Origin: Desulfonispora thiosulfatigenes DSM 11270
GTDB lineage: Bacteria; Bacillota; Peptococcia; Peptococcales; Desulfonisporaceae
Direction of reading: 5' to 3'
DNA length: 64,000 nucleotides
Assembly (NCBI RefSeq): GCF_900176035.1
Contig: NZ_FWWT01000014.1
Location: 49,534-113,533, forward strand
Below, in pieces: positions 15,651-25,099 of this stretch (positions are counted from its first letter, which is position 1; each line of letters starts with the position of its first letter). The position numbers and the translations under genes were made by a program. The notes beneath the pieces are model-generated. The model had not been told where the DNA came from and searched no databases. It saw only the letters and a list, made by a program, of their open reading frames with translations.

Positions 15651-18600
15651 TTGAACCAAAGAAAATTATTTGCCATCATAACATTAATAGGATTTATGAT
15701 GACATTATTACCAGTAACTGTATTTGCAGGTTCGGATAATTTTGCGTCTTTAGGATGGTCTCAAATTTATTCAGAAGATGATTATATAAATGCTGATAAC
15801 ATAGATTTAGCTGGATTTACAATTGAATTGAAGGATTTTAATGGAAAACCAACATCAAAGGTTACTACAGGTTCAACACTTGTAATTTGGGCAGAACGTG
15901 TTAATGAACAAGTATCTGATGTAGATGAATTCACAGACAAGGATGGAAACAAATTATCAAACAAGTTTAATAAAGCAATAATTGTAGTTACCCCACAGAA
16001 GTCAACGATAGTATATTTAAGATCTGATAAGGCTGGTGTAGTAAATGTAAAAGCAGCGATTGTTGAGGAGAATAAGTTAGACTCAGAAACAGTATGTCAA
16101 AAAGACATAGTTGAAAACAGAGCTGTTCAAATTAGTGATACAGCTAGAGCTGAATTTGAAGGGTCGGAGATTATTCTAGACCCTAGCCTAGGATGTTCAC
16201 AAATATACTCAAAAGATTATCGCCTAGAAGCTGATGGAGAAGATAATGCTGAGTTGATCATAACTTTAAGAGACCGTTATTGTAATACGGTTGCTAATGC
16301 ATGGGCATATATAGCATCAGACAGAGGTGCAGTTGATGTAATCGTAGAAAATGGTGATTATAGCGAAAAAATGATTGATTCAGAAAATGGTGTTAAAGCC
16401 TTTAAATCTAATGAGGATGGAATTATTGAATTTAAAGTATCTTCTAAGGTTGGAGGGAGAGCAAGAATAGTAGCAGGATTTAATGAAGATATCTACAATA
16501 ACTTTATCAATGGAGATTATTCACAGATCATTCGTGATAGCTGCATATTAAACTTTATTGCAAAGGCTACCTTTACCATGGGGTCAAATATTGTCAAACT
16601 AAATAATGGAACAGAAATAAGTTCAGATGTAGCACCTTTAAACGACAGAGGAACAGTTTATACTAGTTTAGACACATTTAGTAAAGTGTTTGATCTTAAA
16701 GCTGAGAGGGATGACAAAAGTAAAAAAATCACTTTAAGTAATAATTTTATAAAGGGTACTTTAAAGCTGTATACTAATTATGTAGAAGTTAATGATGGTC
16801 AATCTCAAAGATATATGAATGCTGCTCCATTTGTTAAAGATGAAATAATTTTTTTACCTATAAGAGACTTAGCTAATATTTTTGAGAAAGAAGCTAAAAT
16901 TGTTCATGGTGCAAAGTTCACTGTAGGTTCAAAAATAGTGGAGTTAAATGACGGTACAATATTAGAATCTGAGGTAGCTCCTTTTTATAAGGAAAGTGAA
17001 GTTTTTGTACCAGTTAGATTAATAGCGCAAGTATATGGACTATTTATGGATGTTGAAGAATATCCTTCAGTAACCATGATATCTTTTAATGATTATTTTA
17101 ATCCATATGATAATAATAAATTACAAATGTTTATGGGAAGTACGGAATATATATTTAATGGCATTTATGGTAATCTCAATCGTGCTCCATTTATTAAAGA
17201 TGGAGAGATGTTCGTACCACTAAAGTTTGTGGTAGAGAAATATGGGCATGAGGCAATAATTAATGATTTAAACTCAAATAATAATCTGAATTCATTACTA
17301 GTAGAAGGATTTACCCTTGATCCAGAATTTAATCCAGAAATAACTGAATATAAACTGAAGGTTGATAATTCAGTAAGTAATATTAAATTAACCGCACAGG
17401 CTGAGTTCAACATGGCAAGGATGAAACTTAACGGAGAAATCTTAAATAATCAAGAAGCAAAGGAAATAAGCTTACAAGAAGGCGATAATATCTTTAGTAT
17501 AGATGTAATAGCTGAGGATGACTCTAAAAAAACGTATAAAGTTATCATCAATAGAAAAGAAAATGGCAATTCTTCTGGAGGGGGATCCTCTTCAGGTGGA
17601 GGAAGCTCATCATCAGGAGGTGGGGGTAGTTCTTCTTCATCAAGTGGTGGAGGGGGAAGCGCTACTACATCAGATAAGGATGAAAATACAAATAACAATA
17701 ATAGCACAAAGGATAATACGGTAAAAGAAAGTATTGCAAAAGACACTGTTGTAAAAACAGAAGCAGATAAAACTTTAAAAGAATCATTATTAAAAACAGG
17801 ACAAGCTAATATTTCTCTAAAAGATAAAAACACTCCAAAGGTAGAAATTTCTGTGGAAAACATTAAAAATCTTACCACAAAAAAAGAAAAGCTAACCATA
17901 GAAAATAAGGGATTAAAAGTAGTATTTCCCCCAAAGGCTTTAGCATTAGAAAAAGGTGATCTTCAGGATGCCTCTGTAGAATTAGGTGCTAGACAAGTTT
18001 CTGAGGTAGAGAAAGAAAGCATAATATCAAAAGCACAGTTGGGTCAAAAGACTGGATTATTTGAAATAGGAGCAAGTATCGTAGATTTAACAGCAGGATT
18101 AAGGTCTTCTAGTAATGAGGGAAATGAAGCTAAAAAAATTGATAAGTTCACCGAACCGGTAGCTGTAACTATTGATTTATCAGAGGTGAAAATTACTAAG
18201 GAAGATATCCCAAAATTAACTGGAATCAGATATGAAAAAAATCAGCAGGGCAATATCATACCAGTCAAACTAGGAGGAACATATAGTTCAGTTTCAAAAC
18301 AATTTACCTTTTATACAGATAGTTTCAGTTTATATGGTGTACTTAAAGACTCTAGTTTAACTAAGATTAATTTAGGCGTAAATCAATTAAATTCATTAGT
18401 TAATGGTCAAATAAAGTCATTAGACAGTCCACCAATAATTAAAAATGATAGGGTAATGGTTCCTTTAAGATTCATAGGAGAAAGTTTTGGGGCAAAGATA
18501 GAATGGGATGAAATAGAAAGAATAGTTACATATAACTTAGATGGAATAGAACTTAAAATAATGGTTGATAATAAAGCTAAAGGTCAAGATGTAGCTGCTA

Positions 18601-18707
18601 CTATAGTGAACGGGCGTACTTTAGTTCCAATTCGTTATGTTTCTGAAAATTTAGGGGCTAATGTATTATGGATTTCTTCAACTCAAAGCGTAGAAATAGT
18701 TAAATAA
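15651..18707 (+). CDS. Large secreted modular protein with stalk (copper amine oxidase N-like), cadherin-like and Ig-like domains
   Basis: Exported surface or matrix protein, 1018 aa, with a signal peptide at residues 1-26 (LPVTVFAGS). Two related Ig-like modules (~30-165 and ~180-300, each opening with a SQIYS motif) come first. Two copper-amine-oxidase-N-type stalk domains follow from ~306 and ~420 (FTMGSNIVKLNNG, FTVGSKIVELNDG), then a cadherin-like beta-sandwich at ~542-635 (LDPEFNPEITEYKL). A Gly/Ser linker occupies ~640-672, a ZU5-like region ~735-890, and a final stalk domain ~905-1018 (RVMVPLRFIGESFGAKIEW). No SLH or sortase motif is seen. Start is TTG after AAGGAGGGA. The stalk domains lack a catalytic copper enzyme domain, so no oxidase activity is implied. 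Confidence 0.82.
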   Translation: MNQRKLFAIITLIGFMMTLLPVTVFAGSDNFASLGWSQIYSEDDYINADNIDLAGFTIELKDFNGKPTSKVTTGSTLVIWAERVNEQVSDVDEFTDKDGNKLSNKFNKAIIVVTPQKSTIVYLRSDKAGVVNVKAAIVEENKLDSETVCQKDIVENRAVQISDTARAEFEGSEIILDPSLGCSQIYSKDYRLEADGEDNAELIITLRDRYCNTVANAWAYIASDRGAVDVIVENGDYSEKMIDSENGVKAFKSNEDGIIEFKVSSKVGGRARIVAGFNEDIYNNFINGDYSQIIRDSCILNFIAKATFTMGSNIVKLNNGTEISSDVAPLNDRGTVYTSLDTFSKVFDLKAERDDKSKKITLSNNFIKGTLKLYTNYVEVNDGQSQRYMNAAPFVKDEIIFLPIRDLANIFEKEAKIVHGAKFTVGSKIVELNDGTILESEVAPFYKESEVFVPVRLIAQVYGLFMDVEEYPSVTMISFNDYFNPYDNNKLQMFMGSTEYIFNGIYGNLNRAPFIKDGEMFVPLKFVVEKYGHEAIINDLNSNNNLNSLLVEGFTLDPEFNPEITEYKLKVDNSVSNIKLTAQAEFNMARMKLNGEILNNQEAKEISLQEGDNIFSIDVIAEDDSKKTYKVIINRKENGNSSGGGSSSGGGSSSSGGGGSSSSSSGGGGSATTSDKDENTNNNNSTKDNTVKESIAKDTVVKTEADKTLKESLLKTGQANISLKDKNTPKVEISVENIKNLTTKKEKLTIENKGLKVVFPPKALALEKGDLQDASVELGARQVSEVEKESIISKAQLGQKTGLFEIGASIVDLTAGLRSSSNEGNEAKKIDKFTEPVAVTIDLSEVKITKEDIPKLTGIRYEKNQQGNIIPVKLGGTYSSVSKQFTFYTDSFSLYGVLKDSSLTKINLGVNQLNSLVNGQIKSLDSPPIIKNDRVMVPLRFIGESFGAKIEWDEIERIVTYNLDGIELKIMVDNKAKGQDVAATIVNGRTLVPIRYVSENLGANVLWISSTQSVEIVK

Positions 18708-18727
18708 TAAAATTAAGAGGTATAAAT

Positions 18728-18778
18728 AAGGTTGGCGTTTCAGTAATATCTGAAATAGGCTGAAATACCAACCTTTAC
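18728..18778 (+). terminator. Terminator hairpin, second copy
   Basis: GGTTGGcGTTTCAG...CTGAAATaCCAACCTTT, like the hairpin at 15351 but with an extra AGGCTGAAAT-like duplication in the loop side. It lies between convergent genes. Confidence 0.8.
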
Positions 18779-18804
18779 TTCTATCCTATTAAAATTACAC
18801 TTTT

Positions 18805-19554
18805 CTAATCCATCAAAATATCTAACATTTTAGAGGTATTATTTAAAAAATCCCTCATCACTTGATAATGTTCAGTTTGTTCATATTGCACTTGATTAAA
18901 GCCGTCTTTTATTTCATAAATAATCGAATTTGGATATGATATAATAATTGGTGAGTGGGTAGCGATTATAAATTGACTACCCTCTTTAACTAAATCATGT
19001 AATCTAGCTAACATAGCCATCTGCCTTGTGGGGGATAAAGCTGCCTCAGGTTCGTCTAAAATATATATTCCCTTTCCTTTAAATTTATTTAGAAATAATG
19101 CTAAAAAGGATTCTCCATGTGATTGCTCATGAAGAGAACACCCACCATAAAAATCAATAATCTTGCGTCCTTGTCCATCTTTATCTAATTCATCAATATT
19201 GGTTGCTAAATTATAAAAACTTTCTGCCCTAAGGAAAAAGCCATCTTGAGGTTTCTTAATACCTTTAGTTAGTTTAATATAATTATGTAAGTCTGAATGA
19301 GTATCCTTAGTTGAAAAGGTAAAGTTTTTTGTGCCACCCTCAGGATTAAAACCATATACTGTTGCAATTGCCTCTAAAATAGTTGATTTTCCAGTTCCAT
19401 TTTCGCCCACGATAAATGTAACATTAGGATGAAATTTTAATTTAAATAAGTTATTAACAGCAGAAAGACAAAAGGGATATTCACTAAAATTAGAAATTCT
19501 ATCTCTTTGTAATTCTACACTTCTAATGTATTGACTAATATTTTCTATGTTCAT
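18805..19554 (-). CDS. AAA family ATPase (predicted SMC/ABC-like P-loop protein)
   Basis: Cytosolic ATPase of the COG3910/AAA_21 kind, 249 aa. Walker A is GENGTGKST (~45), a signature-like segment is HGESFLALF, Walker B is YILDEPEAALS, and the switch His is in IIATHSP. The arrangement resembles ABC-type ATPase heads without a coiled coil. Partner and role are unknown; related ATPases occur alone in many Firmicutes. An upstream in-frame ATG at 19593 exists, but the AGGAGC site lies 6 bases before the ATG at 19554, which gives MNIENIS. It stands alone on the minus strand. Confidence 0.85.
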   Translation of the reverse strand: MNIENISQYIRSVELQRDRISNFSEYPFCLSAVNNLFKLKFHPNVTFIVGENGTGKSTILEAIATVYGFNPEGGTKNFTFSTKDTHSDLHNYIKLTKGIKKPQDGFFLRAESFYNLATNIDELDKDGQGRKIIDFYGGCSLHEQSHGESFLALFLNKFKGKGIYILDEPEAALSPTRQMAMLARLHDLVKEGSQFIIATHSPIIISYPNSIIYEIKDGFNQVQYEQTEHYQVMRDFLNNTSKMLDILMD

Positions 19555-19819
19555 TACTATGCTCCTAAAATAAAATTTAATCTTTAAATTCATACTCTTT
19601 CTTTTTATTATATAAAACTCCTGCCAAAAAATTATTTCTAAGTATATAAAAAATTGACCAGTAATGAACAGCTTAAAGTATATATCCTTGTTAAAATTAC
19701 TCTTTTCTTAATTCTTCAATTTCTTCCTTCTTTAAACCAGTATTTTTATATTAAATTTCGAGTTAAAAATGGTATTATTAGTAGTAGGATTAATTTTATA
19801 CCTGTTAGGGCGTGAAAAG

Positions 19820-20620
19820 GTGTTTACTAAGCTAGAAAAACTAAAAAATTGGTTTGAGGATAAAGAAAGGGTTGCTCTTGCCTTTTCAGGGGGCGTGGAT
19901 AGTGCTCTTTTATTAAAGGTGGGGGAAATGACCTTAGGTTCAGGATTATCAGCTATTACTATTCATTCTCCATTAAATAAGGAAGAAGAATTAAAAGTGG
20001 CACAAAGGCTAGCTGAAAATTTAAAAGTAGAGCAAATAGTGGTTAATTTAAATGACCTTGAAATTGCTGAGGTAGCTAGTAATCATAGTGAGCGCTGTTA
20101 TTATTGTAAAAAAAATCGGTTTGAAAAATTAATTTCACTTATAAAAGAGAAGAATATAAAATGGATTATTGAAGGGTCTAATTTAGATGATTTAAAAGAT
20201 TATCGTCCCGGATTAAGAGCTGTAAAAGAATTAGGAATTAGAAGTCCGTTACAGGAAATAGGGTTTACGAAAAAGGAAATTAGAAATTTAGCACGCTATT
20301 TAGATGTGCCTGTATGGAACAAGCCTTCTGAGCCTTGCCTGGCTACGCGTTTTCCCGTGGGTACAAATTTAAATTTAGATAATTTAAAAAGGATAGAACA
20401 GTGCGAAGAATATGTAAAAAGGTTATTAGACATAAAAATACTGCGCATACGGGATTATAATAACTTAGCGAGAATTGAAGTATTAGAAGAAGATATTAAG
20501 TTACTATTACAAAATAAAGTAGAAATTACGCGGGAACTAAAAAAGAAAGGGTTTAAATATATTACTTTAGATTTAAACGGCTATAAACAAGGGAGTATGA
20601 ATAATACGGGAGGCTCATAA
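19820..20620 (+). CDS. larE: ATP-dependent sacrificial sulfur transferase LarE
   Basis: LarE supplies the sulfur atoms of the nickel-pincer nucleotide cofactor. It adenylates the pyridinium carboxylate and donates sulfur, from its own cysteine in the founding enzyme. The PP-loop FSGGVDS lies near the N-terminus, then SERCYYCKK with cysteines and the family's EGSNxDDxxDYRPG motif. The C-terminal part includes SEPCLATRFP. The frame is open to an ATG at 19769 without a ribosome site; I place the start at GTG 19820, nine bases after AGGGC, since this yields the usual N-terminus (FTKLEKLKNWF). The start is the uncertain part. It overlaps larB by one base. Confidence 0.9.
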   Translation: MFTKLEKLKNWFEDKERVALAFSGGVDSALLLKVGEMTLGSGLSAITIHSPLNKEEELKVAQRLAENLKVEQIVVNLNDLEIAEVASNHSERCYYCKKNRFEKLISLIKEKNIKWIIEGSNLDDLKDYRPGLRAVKELGIRSPLQEIGFTKKEIRNLARYLDVPVWNKPSEPCLATRFPVGTNLNLDNLKRIEQCEEYVKRLLDIKILRIRDYNNLARIEVLEEDIKLLLQNKVEITRELKKKGFKYITLDLNGYKQGSMNNTGGS

Positions 20621-21369
20621 TGGATGAAAAACAATTAACAAAATTTTTACTAGATTTTCAAAAAGGGAATATTGATATAGCAGAGGCGGTTAAAGAATTA
20701 AAAGATTTACCTTTTAAGGATATTGGTTTTGCTAAAGTTGATTATCATAGGGAGCTACGAAAAGATCGTCCTGAGGTAGTTTTATGTGAAGGTAAAAGTT
20801 TAGACCAAATAGAAGGAATAATTAAGCTATTAGGAGAAAAAAGCAAAAATGTACTTGCAACTAGAGCAAGCAGAGAAGTTTATGAAAAGATTAAAAATCT
20901 TTATCCTACAGCAAAATATTATGAACAAGCCAGAATTATCATAATAAATGAAGAAAAGAAAATTAAAAATGAAAAGACTATCCTGGTAATTACAGCAGGA
21001 ACATCTGATATAAGAGTAGCAGAAGAAGCAGTGGTTACAGCAGAGGCTTTTGGAAATAAAGTTGATAGATTATATGATGTAGGGGTAGCGGGACTTCATC
21101 GCCTACTTTATAATTTAGACAAGTTAAGACAGGCAAATGTATTAATAGTGGTAGCAGGAATGGAAGGAGCCCTAGCTAGTGTTGTGGGGGGGCTGGTTAA
21201 TAGGCCTGTAATTGCCGTTCCAACTAGCGTGGGTTATGGCACTAATTTTGGCGGTCTGACAGCTTTACTTTCAATGCTTAATAGTTGCTCTGATGGAATT
21301 GGAGTAGTAAATATAGATAATGGATTTGGTGCAGCAAGCCTTGCTCATCAGATTAATAGTTCATCATAA
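20620..21369 (+). CDS. larB: Nickel pincer cofactor biosynthesis protein LarB
   Basis: LarB carboxylates and hydrolyses nicotinic acid adenine dinucleotide to give P2CMN, the first step of nickel-pincer nucleotide synthesis. It has 249 aa: an N-terminal helical region (~1-110) and a PurE-like C-terminal domain with TAGTSDIRVAEEA, VVAGMEGALASVVGGLV and PTSVGYGTNFGG. The start overlaps the larE stop (TAATG), implying coupling. larC follows after 25 bases. Assignment is firm from motifs and gene order. Confidence 0.95.
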   Translation: MDEKQLTKFLLDFQKGNIDIAEAVKELKDLPFKDIGFAKVDYHRELRKDRPEVVLCEGKSLDQIEGIIKLLGEKSKNVLATRASREVYEKIKNLYPTAKYYEQARIIIINEEKKIKNEKTILVITAGTSDIRVAEEAVVTAEAFGNKVDRLYDVGVAGLHRLLYNLDKLRQANVLIVVAGMEGALASVVGGLVNRPVIAVPTSVGYGTNFGGLTALLSMLNSCSDGIGVVNIDNGFGAASLAHQINSSS

Positions 21370-21394
21370 AACTTACCTGGTGAGGGGGGAAAAA

Positions 21395-22582
21395 ATGCGG
21401 ACTGCATATTTTGATTGTTTTTCAGGAATTAGTGGAAATATGATTTTAGGTTCTTTTTTGGGTGCTGGTTTAGACTTTGCTGAATTTAAAGAAAGTTTAA
21501 AATCCCTACCTATCAGAGACTTTGAAATCGAAGTAATAGATGTAATTAAAAATGGTATTAGTGCTAAATACGTTGATGTTAAAGTATTAGAAAAACAACC
21601 ACATAGATCTTTACATGACATTTCTGAAATTATTAATAAAAGTGAATTTTCACAAAAGGTTAAAGATTTAGCGCTAAAAATTTTCATGCGTTTAGCGAGG
21701 GCAGAAGCAAAAGTACATGGATGTCAGATAGAAAAGGTGCATTTCCATGAAGTAGGTGCTGTTGATGCGATTATAGATATTTTAGGAGCGGCTTATGGTT
21801 TTATTACTTTAAAATTAGATAAAGTATATTTTTCGCCTTTACATGTCGGAGGTGGAATGGTGAAATGTGCTCATGGTTTAATGCCTGTTCCTGCCCCTGC
21901 AACAGCCGAACTTTTGCTAGGTACGGTTACTTATAGTGGTCAAATAAAAAAAGAATTAGTTACACCTACAGGAGCAGCAATAATTACGACTATTGGGGAA
22001 AATATAGCAAATCAACCAATGATGAAAATTAAGAATATTTCTTATGGAGCAGGTACTTGGAATTTAGAAATTCCTAATGTAGTAAGGTTAGTTTTAGGTG
22101 AAAAAGTAAATAAAGAGATAAACAATGATAAAATGAAAGACGATGATCAAATATTAGTACTCGAAACTAATATAGATGATATGAACTCTGAGTTTTTTGG
22201 ATATACCATGGATAAGCTCTATGAAGAGGGTGCGCTTGAGGTTTATTTAACTCCTATTCAAATGAAAAAAGGTCGCCCTGGTACTTTGTTATCAGTAATT
22301 TGTGATTTAAAAAATAAGCAAAAATTAATAGAAATAATTTTACACGAAACCACTACTTTAGGCGTAAGAATTTATCCTGTAGAACGATTTAAATTATTAA
22401 GAGAACATAAAAAAGTCAAGCTTCCTTATGGAGAAGTACGAATTAAAATTAGTAGGTTAGAAAATAAAATTATTAATATTAAACCCGAATTTGAAGACTG
22501 CAAATTAATTGCGCAAAAAGAAGGCATACCTCTTAAATTAATTTGGCAAAAGGCTTATAAACTTGCAAGTCAATTTGATTAA
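21395..22582 (+). CDS. larC: Nickel pincer cofactor nickel insertase LarC (single reading frame)
   Basis: LarC inserts nickel into the sulfur-loaded pincer nucleotide in a CTP-dependent reaction. The 395-aa protein has the family start MRTAYFDCFSGISGNM, the HFHEVGAVDAIIDI motif, PVPAPATAELL and TPTGAAII in the LarC1 part, and ETNIDDMNSE plus GRPGTLLSVIC in the LarC2 part. In Lactobacillus plantarum larC is made by a programmed frameshift; here the two parts are in one uninterrupted frame. GAGGGGGG precedes the chosen ATG. No larA lies in this window, so the cofactor's client is elsewhere. Confidence 0.95.
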   Translation: MRTAYFDCFSGISGNMILGSFLGAGLDFAEFKESLKSLPIRDFEIEVIDVIKNGISAKYVDVKVLEKQPHRSLHDISEIINKSEFSQKVKDLALKIFMRLARAEAKVHGCQIEKVHFHEVGAVDAIIDILGAAYGFITLKLDKVYFSPLHVGGGMVKCAHGLMPVPAPATAELLLGTVTYSGQIKKELVTPTGAAIITTIGENIANQPMMKIKNISYGAGTWNLEIPNVVRLVLGEKVNKEINNDKMKDDDQILVLETNIDDMNSEFFGYTMDKLYEEGALEVYLTPIQMKKGRPGTLLSVICDLKNKQKLIEIILHETTTLGVRIYPVERFKLLREHKKVKLPYGEVRIKISRLENKIINIKPEFEDCKLIAQKEGIPLKLIWQKAYKLASQFD

Positions 22583-22646
22583 ATTTGCTATTTTATCTGC
22601 TTAAATGACAAAAAGAAAAAATATTTTAAAAAAGTACAAACTAGTG

Positions 22647-22675
22647 TTGACTTTAAGAATAAATACCTGTAATAT
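22647..22675 (+). promoter_or_regulatory. Promoter of the tRNA operon
   Basis: TTGACT, 17-nt spacer, TAATAT, 25 bases before the first tRNA; strong sigma-A type match. Confidence 0.85.
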
Positions 22676-22699
22676 ATACAACTGTGAGACGGAACAAAT

Positions 22700-22775
22700 G
22701 AGCCATTAGCTCAGTTGGCAGAGCACCTGACTTTTAATCAGGGTGTCCCGCGTTCGAGTCGCGGATGGCTCACCA
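22700..22775 (+). tRNA. tRNA-Lys(TTT)
   Basis: 76-nt cloverleaf with loop CTTTTAA (anticodon TTT), GAGCCAT / ATGGCTC acceptor stem and an encoded CCA. Confidence 0.97.
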
Positions 22776-22779
22776 TTTA

Positions 22780-22856
22780 GGCCCGTTGGAGAAGTGGCTG
22801 AACTCACTAGCCTTTCACGCTAGCACTCAGGGGTTCGAATCCCCTACGGGTCACCA
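22780..22856 (+). tRNA. tRNA-Glu(TTC)
   Basis: 77-nt cloverleaf with anticodon loop CTTTCAC (TTC), acceptor stem GGCCCGT / ACGGGTC with one G-T pair, and an encoded CCA. Confidence 0.95.
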
Positions 22857-22911
22857 TTATAAAGTGGGGGGTTAAAAGTTTTATACTTTTGGCTCTGTCC
22901 ATTTTAATTTA

Positions 22912-22987
22912 GGGCGATTAGCTCAGCTGGGAGAGCACCTGCCTTACAAGCAGGGGGTCGGCAGTTCGATCCTGTCATCGCCCACCA
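22912..22987 (+). tRNA. tRNA-Val(TAC)
   Basis: 76-nt cloverleaf with anticodon loop CTTACAA (TAC), acceptor stem GGGCGAT / ATCGCCC and an encoded CCA. Confidence 0.97.
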
Positions 22988-22990
22988 TTA

Positions 22991-23066
22991 GGAGCTGTAG
23001 TGTAGCGGTTATCACGTCGGCCTGTCACGCCGAAGATCGCGGGTTCGATTCCCGTCAGCTCCGCCA
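22991..23066 (+). tRNA. tRNA-Asp(GTC)
   Basis: 76-nt cloverleaf with anticodon loop CTGTCAC (GTC), acceptor GGAGCTG / CAGCTCC, discriminator G and an encoded CCA. Confidence 0.97.
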
Positions 23067-23071
23067 TTTAC

Positions 23072-23147
<76 letters not shown>

Positions 23148-23148
23148 C

Positions 23149-23180
23149 AAGCTAGTTACTTCGGTAACTAGCTTTTTTTA
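23149..23180 (+). terminator. Terminator of the tRNA operon
   Basis: AAGCTAGTTAC-TTCG-GTAACTAGCTT perfect stem with an ultrastable C(UUCG)G-type tetraloop and a T run. The following ~250 bases up to 23429 are AT-rich and I see no gene there. Confidence 0.95.
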
Positions 23181-23429
23181 TGTTCATATTATAAAATAGT
23201 TAATGCATAAATCAAATCATTAAGATAAAATTAAGTGATTCAAGTATGGACAATATTTTTAATTACAGACTATTAAATTAGTACATAAATTAAGTAAGGG
23301 CAACATAAACAAAGTATTTACGTATTTAGGATAGTATAGTCAAATTATGGTTCATACAAGTGGGAAATATAAATAAGATACAAATATAAATACAAATGGA
23401 AATGGAAATAAGGAAGGTGGGACAGTTTT

Positions 23430-24983
23430 ATGGACAATAATAAGAAAATTACAAAAAGGATAATAATTTCCTTGATAATTTTAGGTATTACTTATGCTAG
23501 CTTACCGACAATTTTATATAGTGCAGCTAATTATTATGAGGGGCAAAAGGAAAGTAAAAACATAGCAGAAGGGTTATATAAAAAAATCACTAAATATTTT
23601 CCCCATAGCTCTAAGGCTCCTAATTCTTTAGAGGCTTTAATAATTTCGAATAATGTCCAGGGAGAAAGTATTTTCATTACTAATCATTTTACCTCATCTA
23701 ATCCTAATACTTACATACCGACAGCTAAAGGGGTAGAATATTATAAACTTCTAGTCCAAAAATATCCTAACTCCCAGCAAGCAAAAGCTGTTCCGTTAAA
23801 AATTGGTCAATATTATGAAAGTATCGGATATTATGGTGAAGCAGAGAAATATTTCTTACAAGGATTAACAGAAGATAGAGAAAGTTTTGTGGCCTCTGAA
23901 AGTAATTACCATTTAATAAAATTATATTTAAAAAGTAAAAGTCCTCAAAAGGCACTAGAGTATATCGAGATTTATCGTAAAAATTATCCTGAAAGTTTAA
24001 AGGCTGAAATGTATCTTTTGGCAGGAGATGCTTATCAAACCTTGGGGGATTTTAAAAGGGCAGAGAAATCATATAAAAATATTTTAAAATTAGAGCAAGG
24101 TCAAGATGATTCGGATTTAATGGATGAGAAAGCAACAAACAGCTTCTATAAAGAAAAGATGGAAGAAAAATTATTTCAAAACCAAAGAAAGTTAGCAAAT
24201 ATTAATCAAGAAAAGGCTATAATTCAAGGTTTTTTAGGTAAAGACGGAGAGGCATTGAAGAATGTTGCCATCTTTTTAATAGATGAAAATAGAGAAAAGG
24301 TAAATTTTTGCACAAGTGATATTGAAGATTACCCTGTCACATATGTAAATGATAAAGGGCATTATGAATTTAGAGATATTATTCCCGGGAAATATAGCAT
24401 TGGTTTAGGGATATCCAAAAAAGATTTAGCAGGGTATACCCTTGTGCCAGAACAACAAATCTATGAAGTTACTGCTGCGCAGACTTTAAACGTTGATTTA
24501 AAACTTGTTCCTCTTTTACAGGTAAAACAACCAGAGATTAAAGAGGAAAGTGAGAATATTACTTTGCAGTGGGAACAGGTAAAAGATGCCCATCATTATA
24601 CCTTAATTGCTGGTTGGGTCAAAAGAAATAAAGATGGCGTAAGTTTTAATAGTGCTGAGTTGCGCGAAAATATTCCTACAAATGAAATAGTTTTAGCTAA
24701 AGATGAACTTCTAGAGTTTAATTGCCCCCAGCAAAAGCTTGATGAGAAAAATATAGATCTAGCAGAGGGTAAACAAAAAGCAAAGGCTAAGATTAAAGAA
24801 AATCAAAATGAATCAGAAAAGGAAAAGGAAAGATACCCTTCCTTACTTCATAAAGATGGCCAGCATGAGTTTGCATGGAGTATTAAGGCCTATGATCGGG
24901 ATAATAATTTAATCACCGATAGCTCTGGATTTGAACTTTTTATTAATCAAAGCTTGAACACTTTTTTTATTCCAGAGAAATAA
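23430..24983 (+). CDS. Membrane-anchored TPR protein of unknown function
   Basis: 517-aa protein with one N-terminal membrane segment or signal anchor (residues ~10-30) and the rest probably outside. TPR-like helical repeats span ~95-225 (KIGQYYESIGYYGEAEKYFLQGL, YLLAGDAYQTLGDFKRAEKSYKNIL). A carboxypeptidase-regulatory-like beta domain follows at ~265-365 (VNDKGHYEFRDIIPGKYSIGL), then a fibronectin-like region with a highly charged Lys/Glu insert near 440-470. I do not recognise the family. GGAAGGTGGG ribosome site. It lies after the tRNA terminator and 116 bases before another anchored protein, upstream of the SCIFF locus. Confidence 0.7.
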   Translation: MDNNKKITKRIIISLIILGITYASLPTILYSAANYYEGQKESKNIAEGLYKKITKYFPHSSKAPNSLEALIISNNVQGESIFITNHFTSSNPNTYIPTAKGVEYYKLLVQKYPNSQQAKAVPLKIGQYYESIGYYGEAEKYFLQGLTEDRESFVASESNYHLIKLYLKSKSPQKALEYIEIYRKNYPESLKAEMYLLAGDAYQTLGDFKRAEKSYKNILKLEQGQDDSDLMDEKATNSFYKEKMEEKLFQNQRKLANINQEKAIIQGFLGKDGEALKNVAIFLIDENREKVNFCTSDIEDYPVTYVNDKGHYEFRDIIPGKYSIGLGISKKDLAGYTLVPEQQIYEVTAAQTLNVDLKLVPLLQVKQPEIKEESENITLQWEQVKDAHHYTLIAGWVKRNKDGVSFNSAELRENIPTNEIVLAKDELLEFNCPQQKLDEKNIDLAEGKQKAKAKIKENQNESEKEKERYPSLLHKDGQHEFAWSIKAYDRDNNLITDSSGFELFINQSLNTFFIPEK

Positions 24984-25099
24984 ACTAGAAGGAACTTTTA
25001 GATTTAAAGTAAAATTGTCCCCTAATAGAAAACTAATTTGATAATTATATAAGCAATTGAGATTACAAGTAAAAGCTATTAAGTAAAAAGGGAGGAAAT

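Noticed and set aside
17565..17665. Repetitive GGA/TCA tract that looks like a short tandem repeat or CRISPR-like array
   Set aside because: It encodes the Gly/Ser linker of the secreted protein; there are no spacers or regular repeat units.
21395..22582. Programmed frameshift in larC
   Set aside because: Both larC parts are in one frame here, so no shift is needed.
23180..23429. Possible small RNA or gene after the tRNA operon
   Set aside because: AT-rich sequence without a stable hairpin, ORF with ribosome site, or clear promoter pair.
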